Shown: positions 16,662 through 26,434 of the stretch, in pieces
How positions within the stretch are numbered: position 1 is the first letter of the stretch
Layout of the letters: each line of letters starts with the position of its first letter
NCBI RefSeq assembly: GCF_040276085.1
Contig: NZ_JBELOK010000001.1
Coordinates: 1 to 64,000, forward strand
DNA from: Castellaniella sp040276085
Lineage (GTDB): Bacteria; Pseudomonadota; Gammaproteobacteria; Burkholderiales; Burkholderiaceae_B
Length of the DNA: 64,000 bases
Direction of reading: 5' to 3'
Program-made: the position numbers and the translations under genes
Notes under the pieces: generated by a model
The model's input: the letters and a program-made list of their open reading frames with translations, nothing else
What the model was told of the DNA's origin: nothing
Database searches by the model: none

Positions 16662-17351
16662 TTAGCGGCGTGGGCGAACCAGTTGCCAGGGACGCACCAG
16701 ATACGTGACCGACGCAAAACCCGACCACACATGCACCAGCCGGGTAAACGGGAAGATCAGGAAGAGCGTCATCCCAAGCACCATATGCAGGCGATAAACC
16801 AGCGGTACGCCTTCGAGGGCCCCTACCGCCCCTGAACGGAAGGTGACAATGCGCTGCGACCACTCGCCCAGCTGGATCATCACGGCACCGTCCGTGTGCT
16901 GCACTGAAGTAAACAGCGTTGCCAGACCAAAGGCCAGCACCAGCAGGATCCACAGCAACGTGACCCAATCGGCATGGGTGCTGTTATGGTGGATACGAAT
17001 TTCTGCCCAGCGGCGATGAATCAGCAGCAACAAGCCAATGAGGCAGATGATCCCCAGGATGGCGCCCACAATGATGGCCAGCAGTTGCTTGAACTCGGTG
17101 GTGACGCCAAAGGCATGATAAACAGCCGGTGGCGTCAGCAAGCCCACCAGATGGGTGAAGAACAGGGAGATGATCCCGATATGGAAGAGATTGCTGCCCC
17201 AGCGCAAAGAGCCTGAACGCAACAACTGGCTGGAGTCGCTTTTCCAGGTGTATTGCTCGCGCTCGAAGCGCACCAGGCTGCCCAGGAAAAAAATGCTGAG
17301 GGCAATGTAGGGATACACCCCGAAAAAGAAAAGATTCAGACTGTCTTTCAT
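16662..17351 (-). CDS. narI: Respiratory nitrate reductase gamma subunit NarI
   Basis: Membrane cytochrome b that oxidises quinol and passes electrons to NarH. It has 229 residues and five transmembrane helices. The four haem-ligand histidines are visible at H57, H67, H189 and H207, one residue from the E. coli positions (56, 66) and two from 187 and 205. The start is the ATG at 17351, behind GAGGAG (17358-17363); an upstream in-frame extension overlaps narJ and lacks similarity. Confidence 0.96.
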   Translation of the reverse strand: MKDSLNLFFFGVYPYIALSIFFLGSLVRFEREQYTWKSDSSQLLRSGSLRWGSNLFHIGIISLFFTHLVGLLTPPAVYHAFGVTTEFKQLLAIIVGAILGIICLIGLLLLIHRRWAEIRIHHNSTHADWVTLLWILLVLAFGLATLFTSVQHTDGAVMIQLGEWSQRIVTFRSGAVGALEGVPLVYRLHMVLGMTLFLIFPFTRLVHVWSGFASVTYLVRPWQLVRPRR

Positions 17352-17361
17352 GATGATCTCC

Positions 17362-18054
17362 TCAAACCGGTTTGTTGCCTGATTGTTTGGCACGCACCCG
17401 TGGCGGATGAAACACCAGCGGCTGCGTTTGCTGGCCTGCCCGCTGCATCAGCAAAGGCTCAGTGCCATCGGCCTGCGGGCCGAACGTGATCATGGTTTCT
17501 TCCATCTCGCCCTCGGGCGGATCCGGCAACATCTCGGGCTGCACCGGCGTAAGGGTACGCAAATGCACAAACAGGCAGGCGTAGGGGCTGTCGGACTCTG
17601 TGAGTTTGTCGCCCAGTCGAGACAGGACATGGATGGCATCGCCCAACAAGGTCTCCGCCGCCTCTGGAGGTATCTGTCCGAGAAACTCCAGAAACAGGGG
17701 AACGTAGTCGGGCAGCTCGGTGGTGGCAGGCTCGAGCCCATGCTTCAGGTACTCGTTTTGCAGATCCACCATCGCCTGGCCACGGTCGCGGGATTCGCCG
17801 TGGACGTGCTCGAATAAATGCAGCGAATGCGCAGCCCGCCGATCGAAGGTGGCCACATAGGCTTCCTGAAGGTCGATCAGATCGTCGAAGCTGCGCAAAT
17901 AGGCAAACAGGGGGGCCAGCCGTTGCTGCGCCTCGGGCGGAAGTTCATCCGAGAGTTCGGGCAAGGCATCAAGCCAATCTTGCTCGGGATAGCTGAGCAA
18001 GAGCGACATCACGGAGAACACCGCCGCATCCCGTGTTGTGAGCAGTTCTGTCAT
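17362..18054 (-). CDS. narJ: Nitrate reductase molybdenum cofactor assembly chaperone NarJ
   Basis: TorD/NarJ-family chaperone of 230 residues that binds the NarG N-terminus and allows bis-MGD insertion before membrane docking. Typical blocks are LLSYPEQDWLDALPEL, YVATFDRRAAHSLHLFEHVHGESRDRGQAMVDL (in two halves around residues 66-98) and ELPDYVPLFLEFLG. AAGGAG lies eight bases ahead of the ATG and overlaps the narH stop. The Pro-rich C-terminus is variable in the family. Confidence 0.96.
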   Translation of the reverse strand: MTELLTTRDAAVFSVMSLLLSYPEQDWLDALPELSDELPPEAQQRLAPLFAYLRSFDDLIDLQEAYVATFDRRAAHSLHLFEHVHGESRDRGQAMVDLQNEYLKHGLEPATTELPDYVPLFLEFLGQIPPEAAETLLGDAIHVLSRLGDKLTESDSPYACLFVHLRTLTPVQPEMLPDPPEGEMEETMITFGPQADGTEPLLMQRAGQQTQPLVFHPPRVRAKQSGNKPV

Positions 18055-18065
18055 GCGGGTCTCCT

Positions 18066-19607
18066 TCAGGCCGTCCGGGCGGGATCAAGAAAGACCACCG
18101 TCGGTTTGCGTTTGTTGCGTGGCTTGCCAAAGAGCGAGCCCTCGGAGCTGCCCCCCGAACAGCCATTGCCAAACGTAAAACCGCAACCGCCCCGGATCTC
18201 GAAGGCGTTCTCAGCGTTTTCGCGGTGTGCCGTGGGGATGACAAAACGGTCTTCGTAGTTGGCAATGGCCAGGTAGCGATGCATGTCTTCGACTTCGTGC
18301 ACCGTGAGATCAACCTGATCCAGGATATCCTGACGCTCCTGGCGGTCAACCGAACGGGCCCGCATGAATGCACGCATGGCCAGCATGCGTTCGAGCGCAA
18401 GCGCAACAGGGGGTTCGTTGCCGGCCGTCAGCAGATTGGCCAGATAACGCAGGGGAATTCGCAAGGATTTCACATCCGGAATTTCGCCAAACGCGCCAAT
18501 CTGACCACTGTTGGCCGCCGATTGAATGGGCGACAGCGGCGGCACGTACCAGACCATCGGCAAGGTGCGGTATTCGGGGTGCAGCGGGAAGGCGATTTTC
18601 CACTCGACCGCCATTTTGTACACCGGCGAATTACAGGCGGCATCCAGCCAGTTTTCGGGAATGCCATCGGCCAGGGCCTGACGACGGATTTCCGGGTCGA
18701 AGGGATCCAGGAAAAGATCGAGCTGCGCTTCGTACAGATCTTTTTCGTCCGGGACGCTGGCAGCCGCCTCGATGCGGTCGGCATCATAAAGCAGCACGCC
18801 CAGGTAACGAATACGCCCCACGCAGGTTTCGGAACACACCGTAGGCATCCCGGCCTCGATGCGCGGATAGCAGAAGATGCATTTCTCAGCCTTGCCGGAT
18901 TTCCAGTTGTAGTAAATTTTTTTGTAAGGGCAGCCGGAAATGCACATGCGCCAGCCGCGGCATTTGTCCTGGTCGATCAGGACAATACCGTCTTCGGCGC
19001 GCTTGTAGATGGAGCCCGAGGGGCAACTGGCCACACAGGTTGGATTAAGGCAGTGCTCGCACAGCCGTGGCAGGTACATCATGAAGGTGTTTTCAAACTG
19101 CCCGTAGATGTCTTTTTGCACGTCCTCGAAGTTGTAATCCTTGGAGCGTTTGGAGAACTCGCCACCCAGGATTTCCTCCCAGTTGGGGCCCCACTCGATT
19201 TTCTCCATGCGTTGCCCGGTAATCAGCGAACGCGGCCGTGCCACGGGCGGCGTGGTGCGCTCGGGGGCTTTTTGCAGATACTCGTAATCGTAGGTAAAGG
19301 GCTCGTAGTAATCGTCAATCTGGGGCAAATTGGGATTGGCAAAAATGCGGGACAAAAGCTTAAGCTTGCCACCCTGGCGGGGCTCGATGCGGCCATTGGC
19401 CTTGCGTCGCCAACCGCCGTTCCAGCGATCCTGGTTTTCCCAGTCTTTGGGATAGCCAATGCCAGGCTTGGTTTCGACGTTGTTGAACCAGGCGTATTCC
19501 ATGCCCTCACGGGACGTCCAGACATTTTTGCAGGTAATCGAACAGGTATGGCAGCCAATGCATTTGTCCAGATTGAGGACCATGGCAACTTGTGCGCGTA
19601 TTTTCAT
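18066..19607 (-). CDS. narH: Respiratory nitrate reductase beta subunit NarH
   Basis: Electron-transfer subunit of 513 residues carrying three [4Fe-4S] and one [3Fe-4S] cluster. The first motif is C16-x2-C19-x2-C22-x3-C26. The pair HCLNPTCVASCPSG and CRGWRMCISGCP follows; in the latter a Trp replaces one cysteine, as expected for the [3Fe-4S] cluster. CIFCYPRIEAGMPTVCSETC supplies the rest. AAGGAG stands before the ATG, 11 bases after narG. Confidence 0.97.
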   Translation of the reverse strand: MKIRAQVAMVLNLDKCIGCHTCSITCKNVWTSREGMEYAWFNNVETKPGIGYPKDWENQDRWNGGWRRKANGRIEPRQGGKLKLLSRIFANPNLPQIDDYYEPFTYDYEYLQKAPERTTPPVARPRSLITGQRMEKIEWGPNWEEILGGEFSKRSKDYNFEDVQKDIYGQFENTFMMYLPRLCEHCLNPTCVASCPSGSIYKRAEDGIVLIDQDKCRGWRMCISGCPYKKIYYNWKSGKAEKCIFCYPRIEAGMPTVCSETCVGRIRYLGVLLYDADRIEAAASVPDEKDLYEAQLDLFLDPFDPEIRRQALADGIPENWLDAACNSPVYKMAVEWKIAFPLHPEYRTLPMVWYVPPLSPIQSAANSGQIGAFGEIPDVKSLRIPLRYLANLLTAGNEPPVALALERMLAMRAFMRARSVDRQERQDILDQVDLTVHEVEDMHRYLAIANYEDRFVIPTAHRENAENAFEIRGGCGFTFGNGCSGGSSEGSLFGKPRNKRKPTVVFLDPARTA

Positions 19608-19618
19608 GGGGTAGCTCC

Positions 19619-22600
19619 TTAGGCCTGTGTCTGGGCAGGGATTTCGTGCGTCTCGTCCATCCAGTCAACGTTCTTCAGTTTGCGAACCACCACAAACTCA
19701 TCGCGGTTGGATCCGACAGTGCCGTAATAATTGAACCCGTAGGCCAGGTGGGCATATCCGCCAATCATGTGGGTTGGCTTAATTACAATGCGGGTAACCG
19801 AGTTATGAATGCCGCCTCGCTTCCCGGTGATCTCGGAGCCCGGCACATTGACGATTTTTTCCTGGGCGTGATACATCATGGTCATGCCCTCGGGCACCCG
19901 CTGGCTGACCACCGCCCGCGCCACCAGGGCGCCATTGACGTTAAAGACCTCGATCCAGTCATTATCGACAATGCCCGCCTTGGCGGCATCGATTTCGGAC
20001 ATCCAGACAATGGGGCCACCGCGTGATAGGGTGAGCATTATCAGGTTGTCGGAATAGGTAGAGTGGATGCCCCATTTTTGGTGCGGTGTGATGAAGTTAA
20101 GCACCACATGGGGCTCACCGTTACTGAACTGCTTGTCGAGCATCGGCTTGATGGTTTTTGTATCCACCGGTGGCCGGTACACACACAGTGCCTCGCCAAA
20201 GTCGCGCATCCAGGGGTGATCCTGATAGAGCTCCTGACGGCCGGTGAGCGTGCGCCAGGGGATCATTTCGTGCACATTGGTGTAGCCCGCGCTGTAGCTG
20301 ACCTTGTCGGATTCGATCCCCGACCAGGTGGGCGAGGTGAGAATCTTGCGCGGTTGCGCCTGGATATCGCGGAAGCGGATTTTCTCGTGCTCGCTGGAGC
20401 GCACCAGATGGGTATGATCGCGCCCGGTTGATTTGGAGAGGGCCTCCCAGGCCTTGAGCGCCACATGGCCATTGGTTTCGGGTGCCAGGGTAAGCACAGT
20501 CTCGCAGGCGTCGATATCCGTGAAAATGCGCGGCTGGCCCTGCCCCACCCCCGGCTCGCGCTCGGTGTAATTGAGCTTGCGCAAGAAATCGACTTCTTCT
20601 TTGGTATCCCACGAGATGCCCTTGCCGCCATTGCCCAGCTTCTCGGCCAGCGGGCCCAGCGTAATAAAGCGCTTGTACAGATTTTTGTAGTCGCGATTTA
20701 CCACCATCAGGTTGGGCATCGTCTTGCCCGGGATCGGCTGGCATTCGCCCTTGCGCCAGTCGCGAACCTCGTAGGGATCGGAGAGCTCTCCCGGAGAATC
20801 ATGCTGCATGGGCTGCATGACGAGATCTTCGTCCGGAAGATCTGCGTCTGCGGCAAGCTCGGTGAATTTCTCGGCCAGCTGCTTGTAGATCTCCCAGTCG
20901 CTGCGCGACTCCCAGATGGGATCAACCGCTGCTGACAAGGGGTGGATGAACGGGTGCATGTCCGAGGTATTGAGATCATTTTTCTCGTACCAGGTGGCCG
21001 TAGGCAGCACGATGTCCGAGTACACACAGGTGGTGGACATACGAAAATCGAGCGTAACCAGCAGATCGAGCTTACCCTGAGGGGCTTCGTCGTGCCATTT
21101 GACTTCTTGAGGCCGGCTTTCGCCCATTTCGCCCAGATCCTTGCCCTGGACGCCGTGTTGCGTACCCAACAGATGCTTGAGGAAATATTCGTGCCCCTTG
21201 CCGGAAGACCCCAAAATATTGGAGCGCCACACAAACAGGTTGCGGGGAAAATTCTCGGGGTTGTCCGGGTCTTCGCAGGCCAATTTCAAAGAACCGTCGG
21301 TCAAGCCCTTGACGACGTAATCTTTGGGGTCTTGCCCGGCTGCCTGGGCATCTTGCACCACTTTAAGCGGATTGGCTTGCAGCTGCGGGGCAGTGGGCAA
21401 CCAGCCCATGCGCTCGGCACGCACGTTCATGTCGATCAGCCCACCCTGGTATTTGGTGGGGTCGGCCAGTGGTGACAGAAGCTCGGAGACCTTCAGCTTC
21501 TCGTAGCGCCATTGATCGGAGTGGGCGTAGAAAAACGAGGTGCCGTTCATGTGGCGTGGCGGGCGCAGCCAATCGAGCGCAAAGGTCAGCATCGTCCAGC
21601 CGGTTTGCGGGCGAAGTTTTTCTTGTCCCACATAGTGGCACCAGCCACCACCCGACTGACCCACACAGCCACACATGGAAACCAGATTGATGATGCCGCG
21701 ATACGACATATCCATGTGATACCAGTGATTGAGGCCGGCCCCAAGAATCACCATCGACTTGCCCTGGGTTTTGTCGGCGTTATCGGCAAACTGGCGCGCC
21801 ACGGTGATGACCTGTTCGCGGGGCACACCCGTGATGCGCTCTTGCCAGGCCGGGGTGTAGGGGACATCGTCATCGAAGGAAGACGCGACGTTTTCGCCCC
21901 CCAAGCCACGGTCGATACCGTAGTTGGCCACGAAAAGATCAAATACGGTGGCCACCAGCACTTCGCCTTCGGCAGTTTGTACACGCTTGACCGGCAACTG
22001 GCGCACCAACACTTCATCGTGGTCGGTGCCCTTGAAGTAATCGTGGTGCACGCCGCCAAAATAGGGAAAAGCCACGGGAACGGCGTCGTCCCGGACATCC
22101 AGCAAGGACAGGCGCGGCTTGACAGCCTGGCCCCGCGCATCTTTGAGTTCGAGGTTCCATTTGCCGGCGTCCTCACCCTCTTTTTGGCCCCAACGAAAGC
22201 CGATGGAGCCCTGGGGGACAATCCAATCACCGGTGTTTTCGTCACAGGCGACGGTTTTCCATTCGGGGTTGTTTTGCTGGCCCAGACGGTCGGTGAAATC
22301 GGCAGCCCGCAGCTTGCGATCCGGCACGTAGTGATCGCCCTGACGCACCAGCCGAACCAGGAAAGGCATGTCGGTGTACTGGCGGCAGTATTGGTCGAAA
22401 TACGCACTTTTACCCGCCAGGTGAAACTCTTTGAGCACCACATGGCCCATGGCCAGGGCCAAGGCGGCGTCGGTACCCTGCTTGGGGTGGATCCAGAGAT
22501 CGCCAAACTTTGCACCCTCGGCATAATCCGGGAAAACCGAAATAACCTTGGCACCCCGATAACGCGCTTCGACCATGAAGTGGGCATCGGGTGTACGCGT

Positions 22601-23374
22601 TTGCGGCACATTGGAGCCCCACAGCATGATGAAGGTGGAGTTATACCAATCGGCGGATTCGCTGACGTCAGTTTGCTCGCCCCAGGTTTGCGGGCTGGAG
22701 GGGGGCAGATCACAGTACCAGTCGTAGAAACTGAGCAAAGACCCACCCAGCAGCGACAGATAACGGCTGCCCGAGGCGTAGGAGATCATGGACATGGCCG
22801 GAATCGGCGAGAACCCCGCGATGCGATCTGGCCCGTAGCGCTTGATGGTATAGATATTGGCCGCAGCGATGATCTCGTTGACCTCATCCCAGTTGGATCG
22901 CACAAAACCGCCCAAACCCCGCATCGATTTATAGGATGAGGCTTTTTCGGGGTCAGAGACGATGGATTCCCAGGCCTGAACCGGCCCCAGCGACTGACGC
23001 TGCTCGCGCCACATCCGTGCCAGCCGGCCACGCAACATGGGATATTTGACCCGGTTGGCGCTGTACAGGTACCACGAGAACGTGGCGCCCCGCGGACAGC
23101 CACGGGGCTCGTGGTTGGGCATGTCAGGGCGGGTTCTGGGGTAGTCGGTTTGCTGGGTTTCCCAGGTAACAATGCCGCCTTTTACGTAGATTTTCCAGGA
23201 ACAGGAGCCCGTGCAGTTGACCCCGTGTGTGGAGCGGACAATTTTGTCGTGCTGCCAGCGATTGCGGTAGGCTTCTTCCCAGGTGCGATCTTCGTGCACC
23301 ACAGTGCCATGCCCATTGGAAAACGGCTCTTTCGGACGGGAAAAATATTTCAGGCGATCAATGAAATGGCTCAC
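19619..23374 (-). CDS. narG: Respiratory nitrate reductase alpha subunit NarG
   Basis: Catalytic subunit (1251 residues, usual about 1247) that reduces nitrate to nitrite at a Mo-bis-MGD centre on the cytoplasmic side. The FS0 cluster ligands are H50, C54, C58 and C93, and the molybdenum-ligating aspartate is D222 in the YCDLPPSSP segment, matching E. coli positions. The start is GTG at 23374 with GGAG eight bases upstream. No Tat signal is expected for this cytoplasmic-facing type beyond the vestigial N-terminus. It is second in the operon after narK. Confidence 0.98.
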   Translation of the reverse strand: MSHFIDRLKYFSRPKEPFSNGHGTVVHEDRTWEEAYRNRWQHDKIVRSTHGVNCTGSCSWKIYVKGGIVTWETQQTDYPRTRPDMPNHEPRGCPRGATFSWYLYSANRVKYPMLRGRLARMWREQRQSLGPVQAWESIVSDPEKASSYKSMRGLGGFVRSNWDEVNEIIAAANIYTIKRYGPDRIAGFSPIPAMSMISYASGSRYLSLLGGSLLSFYDWYCDLPPSSPQTWGEQTDVSESADWYNSTFIMLWGSNVPQTRTPDAHFMVEARYRGAKVISVFPDYAEGAKFGDLWIHPKQGTDAALALAMGHVVLKEFHLAGKSAYFDQYCRQYTDMPFLVRLVRQGDHYVPDRKLRAADFTDRLGQQNNPEWKTVACDENTGDWIVPQGSIGFRWGQKEGEDAGKWNLELKDARGQAVKPRLSLLDVRDDAVPVAFPYFGGVHHDYFKGTDHDEVLVRQLPVKRVQTAEGEVLVATVFDLFVANYGIDRGLGGENVASSFDDDVPYTPAWQERITGVPREQVITVARQFADNADKTQGKSMVILGAGLNHWYHMDMSYRGIINLVSMCGCVGQSGGGWCHYVGQEKLRPQTGWTMLTFALDWLRPPRHMNGTSFFYAHSDQWRYEKLKVSELLSPLADPTKYQGGLIDMNVRAERMGWLPTAPQLQANPLKVVQDAQAAGQDPKDYVVKGLTDGSLKLACEDPDNPENFPRNLFVWRSNILGSSGKGHEYFLKHLLGTQHGVQGKDLGEMGESRPQEVKWHDEAPQGKLDLLVTLDFRMSTTCVYSDIVLPTATWYEKNDLNTSDMHPFIHPLSAAVDPIWESRSDWEIYKQLAEKFTELAADADLPDEDLVMQPMQHDSPGELSDPYEVRDWRKGECQPIPGKTMPNLMVVNRDYKNLYKRFITLGPLAEKLGNGGKGISWDTKEEVDFLRKLNYTEREPGVGQGQPRIFTDIDACETVLTLAPETNGHVALKAWEALSKSTGRDHTHLVRSSEHEKIRFRDIQAQPRKILTSPTWSGIESDKVSYSAGYTNVHEMIPWRTLTGRQELYQDHPWMRDFGEALCVYRPPVDTKTIKPMLDKQFSNGEPHVVLNFITPHQKWGIHSTYSDNLIMLTLSRGGPIVWMSEIDAAKAGIVDNDWIEVFNVNGALVARAVVSQRVPEGMTMMYHAQEKIVNVPGSEITGKRGGIHNSVTRIVIKPTHMIGGYAHLAYGFNYYGTVGSNRDEFVVVRKLKNVDWMDETHEIPAQTQA

Positions 23375-23455
23375 GACGATGGCTCCGTTGGAAAGAATTC
23401 TAAAAATGTCGGCCGCGCCACCACACCCAGGTGAGGACAGGCCCAGAAGACGTGT

Positions 23456-24871
23456 TCAGCAGGGAATCTCCGCCTCGCGCCGGGCATAAAACCACCAGGT
23501 CACGACAATGGAGATTGCATAAAACACAATGAAGAAAACCAGGGCGGCGTCTGCGCTGCCAGTGAGATCAAAGGACGTGCCGAAGCTCTTGGGGATGAAA
23601 AAGCCGCCATAGGCCCCCATGGCACCACTGAAGCCTAACACTGCGGCTGATTCTTTGGCACCTTCGGCTTCAGCGTTGGCGGGAGATCCGGCGGCATGCC
23701 GGCGCTGCGCCAGCGCATTGAAAATGACCGGGATCATGGCAAAGGTAGACCCATTGCCAATCCCCGTGAGGAAAAACAGAAACAGAAACGCCAGCAAAAA
23801 CCCTGGAAAACTGCCGGCCGACTGGCCATCGGGCAACGAAAGCATCACACCCAGCACGCCCAGAACCATCCAGAAGAATGTCCAGAAAGTGACGCGGGCA
23901 CCGCCCAGGCGATCGGACAGCCAGCCGCCGAAGGGCCGTGCCATGGCTCCCACCAAAGGCCCCAGCCAGGCATACTGCAAAGGACGGATATCCGGGTACA
24001 GATATTTGATAAGTAGCGGAAAGCCGGCAGAAAACCCGATAAACGAGCCAAACGTGCCCAGGTACAGAAAACACATGATCCAGTTGTGCCGGCGCTTGAA
24101 AATGACGGCCTGCTGGGAAAAGGACGCCTTGGCATCGGCGATGTCATGCATGCCCACCCAGGCCAGCATGGTGACGATGATGATGAAGGGCACCCAGATA
24201 AACGCCGCATTTTGCGCCCAGACCTCGGTGGGGGCCCCATGCGCGCCAGACAACGTAGCCATTTGCGGACCACCCGCCCATGGCCCCAGCACTCCCATAG
24301 TGATGACCAAGGGGGCAAGAAACTGCACCGAAGACACCCCCAGATTACCTAGGCCGGCATTGAGCCCCAGAGCAGAGCCCTTGCGCTCTTTGGGAAAAAA
24401 GAAACTGATATTGGACATGGAGGAAGAAAAATTACCCCCGCCCAGCCCGCACAGCAAGGCCAGCATCAGCATGGTTGAATACGGCGTGGTGGGATCCTGT
24501 ACGGCGATACCTACGCCGATGGTAGGCAGCAACAGGCTGGCCGTGGTGAGGGTTGTCCAGAGGCGGCCGCCAAAGACAGGCACCATGAACGAGTAAAAGA
24601 TACGTAGCGTTGCCCCTGACAACGCAGGCAACGCAGCCAGCCAGAACAGCTGGTTTTCGGTGTACTGAAACCCAAGATTGGGGAGGTTGACGGCGACGAC
24701 ACTCCACATTTGCCACACGGCAAAGGCGAGAAACAAGGCCGGAATGGAGATCCAGAGATTGACGTTGGCAATTGCCTGGCCTTCTTGCGCCCAAAACGCC
24801 TGGTCTTCGGGTGTCCAGACCGTAAGGACACGACGTTTTTTGCGTGAGGAAACGTCAGGGGGAGAGCTCAT
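23456..24871 (-). CDS. narK: Nitrate/nitrite transporter NarK
   Basis: MFS carrier of 471 residues with twelve helices. Nitrate signature segments are GLGGGNFSSSMSNISFFFPKERKG (residues about 142-165, here cited as two Gly-rich halves) and the later GFSGAMGAYGGFFIPKSFG. A hydrophilic N-terminal stretch of about 35 residues precedes helix 1. It opens the narKGHJI operon with AGGAG eight bases before the ATG, and an FNR/ANR-like box lies 65 bases upstream. Only one narK is present; related operons often have two. Confidence 0.95.
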   Translation of the reverse strand: MSSPPDVSSRKKRRVLTVWTPEDQAFWAQEGQAIANVNLWISIPALFLAFAVWQMWSVVAVNLPNLGFQYTENQLFWLAALPALSGATLRIFYSFMVPVFGGRLWTTLTTASLLLPTIGVGIAVQDPTTPYSTMLMLALLCGLGGGNFSSSMSNISFFFPKERKGSALGLNAGLGNLGVSSVQFLAPLVITMGVLGPWAGGPQMATLSGAHGAPTEVWAQNAAFIWVPFIIIVTMLAWVGMHDIADAKASFSQQAVIFKRRHNWIMCFLYLGTFGSFIGFSAGFPLLIKYLYPDIRPLQYAWLGPLVGAMARPFGGWLSDRLGGARVTFWTFFWMVLGVLGVMLSLPDGQSAGSFPGFLLAFLFLFFLTGIGNGSTFAMIPVIFNALAQRRHAAGSPANAEAEGAKESAAVLGFSGAMGAYGGFFIPKSFGTSFDLTGSADAALVFFIVFYAISIVVTWWFYARREAEIPC

Positions 24872-24929
24872 GCGCAGGACTCCTGGGACAGAAACCCTGG
24901 CACAATAAACCCCATAGACAACAAGGATG

Positions 24930-24943
24930 ATGATCTAGATCAA
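24930..24943 (-). promoter_or_regulatory. FNR/ANR-like box upstream of narK
   Basis: On the minus strand the sequence is TTGAT-CTAG-ATCAT, nine of ten positions of the TTGAT-N4-ATCAA consensus. Its centre lies 65 bases before the narK ATG. A class II activator position (-41.5) would put the start near 24895, leaving a leader of about 24 bases. This fits oxygen-limited control of the nar operon. No NarL site could be recognised with confidence. Confidence 0.7.
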
Positions 24944-25096
24944 ACCATCACTTGTTTTGCAGACCGCCTGTATCCATGGGGAAAGCCAGGGTCGCGTGAT
25001 CTGACAAAGTCAGGTCAGTATAAGGGTCTTAGGGCCTGGATGACTAGCCGGACAAATCTTCATACACGCATGGACGCTGCCAACAGGAGGCTTGCC

Positions 25097-25129
25097 CGAA
25101 AAAAAACCGCGCCCTTGCGGGGCGCGGTT
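25097..25129 (-). terminator. Rho-independent terminator of serA
   Basis: Stem AACCGCGCCC (25105-25114) pairs with GGGCGCGGTT (25120-25129) around a five-base loop. On the minus strand it is followed by a run of eight T. It lies 23 bases past the serA stop. Confidence 0.85.
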
Positions 25130-25151
25130 GGCTGGCGGCTCAAAGGTGCAA

Positions 25152-26351
25152 TCAAACGCGGTCGCAGCGGATGGTGATGGGGTGGCGGCGCAGCCCCTCG
25201 ACGACCTGATCAGTGACCTCGCCATCGACGTCGGTGATGGCGTAGCCGATTTTGCCCCGGGTTTGCAGCTGCTGGCTGACAATATTGAGGCCAAACTCGC
25301 CCATCAGATTGCTGAGGGCACCCATGGCACCAGGCACGTTTTGGTGAATATGAATGATCCGCGCGGCGCCCGCCTGCTCGTGGTAGGCGATCTCGGGGAA
25401 ATTGACGGCACCTTTGGTGGTACCACTACTGACAAAACGCTTGAGCTTCTCGGCCACTTCGCGGCCGATGTTTTCCTGGGACTCCTGGGTGCTGCCTCCA
25501 ATGTGCGGGGTAAGAATGACGTTTTGCATGCCACGCAACGGGCTGTCCAGGCCTTCGTCGCGGCTTTTGGGCTCGGTGGGGAACACATCGATGGCCGCAC
25601 CCGACAAATGCCCTGACTTGAGCGCCTTTTGCAACGCGGGAATGTCGACCACAGTGCCGCGCGAGGCGTTGATCAAGATGCTGCCTGGCTTCATCGCGGC
25701 AATGGCCTCGGCATCCATCAGATTGGTGGTGTCCTTGCCACCCGGCACGTGCAAGGTGACGACATCTACCTGACCGAGGAATTTCTTGAGGGAAGTAGTG
25801 GCGTGCGCATTGCCCAGGGGCAGCTTGGCTTCGATATCGTGATACAGCACCCGCATACCAAAGGACTCGGCCAGAATGCCTACCTGCGAACCGATATTGC
25901 CATAGCCGACAATACCCAGTGTCTTGCCACGGGCCTCGTAGGCACCATCGGCCGTTTTGTCCCAGAAGCCCTCGTGGACACGCGCGTTTTTCTCGGGGAT
26001 ACGGCGCAGCAACAAAATGGCTTCGCCCAAGACAAGCTCGGCCACCGAGCGCGTATTGGAAAACGGCGCATTAAAGACAGGAACCCCCCGCATGGCAGCG
26101 GTTTCGAGGTCTACCTGATTGGTGCCGATACAAAAACAGCCAACGGCACGAAGTTCGGGAAGTGCAGACAGCACAGCCTGGTCGAGATGCGTCCGAGACC
26201 GGATGCCCACCACCTGCGCGCCTTGAAGCGCATTGTGCAAAGCATCTCCGGTGAGCGCGCCTGTATGGGTGATGACTTCGTCAAAACCCGCGGCCACAAA
26301 GACTTCTTTGGCGCTGGCATGGATGTTTTCGAACAGAACGATGCGTGCCAT
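25152..26351 (-). CDS. serA: D-3-phosphoglycerate dehydrogenase SerA
   Basis: First enzyme of serine synthesis, oxidising 3-phosphoglycerate with NAD. It has 399 residues. The NAD-binding GIVGYGNIGSQ is near residue 155, the catalytic Arg lies in LINASRGTVVD and the His in LTPHIGGSTQES. A C-terminal ACT domain (about 325-399) is probably the serine-feedback site, as in the E. coli type. The start is the ATG at 26351, behind GAGAAGG; the upstream in-frame 29 codons lack similarity. A terminator follows. Confidence 0.95.
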   Translation of the reverse strand: MARIVLFENIHASAKEVFVAAGFDEVITHTGALTGDALHNALQGAQVVGIRSRTHLDQAVLSALPELRAVGCFCIGTNQVDLETAAMRGVPVFNAPFSNTRSVAELVLGEAILLLRRIPEKNARVHEGFWDKTADGAYEARGKTLGIVGYGNIGSQVGILAESFGMRVLYHDIEAKLPLGNAHATTSLKKFLGQVDVVTLHVPGGKDTTNLMDAEAIAAMKPGSILINASRGTVVDIPALQKALKSGHLSGAAIDVFPTEPKSRDEGLDSPLRGMQNVILTPHIGGSTQESQENIGREVAEKLKRFVSSGTTKGAVNFPEIAYHEQAGAARIIHIHQNVPGAMGALSNLMGEFGLNIVSQQLQTRGKIGYAITDVDGEVTDQVVEGLRRHPITIRCDRV

Positions 26352-26434
26352 CTTGATCCTTCTCAAGCAATGAAAAACATCCATTGTGCGATATTTCCAC
26401 GCAGCCGTCAGGGTCATCCCTGATGGAAGCAGGG

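Noticed and set aside
18225..19622. Open frame of 465 codons on the plus strand
   Set aside because: Antisense to narH; same cause as above and no recognisable domain.
21512..22939. Long open frame of 475 codons on the plus strand
   Set aside because: It lies wholly antisense to narG. GC-rich codon bias commonly leaves the mirrored frame open, and the peptide shows no recognisable family.
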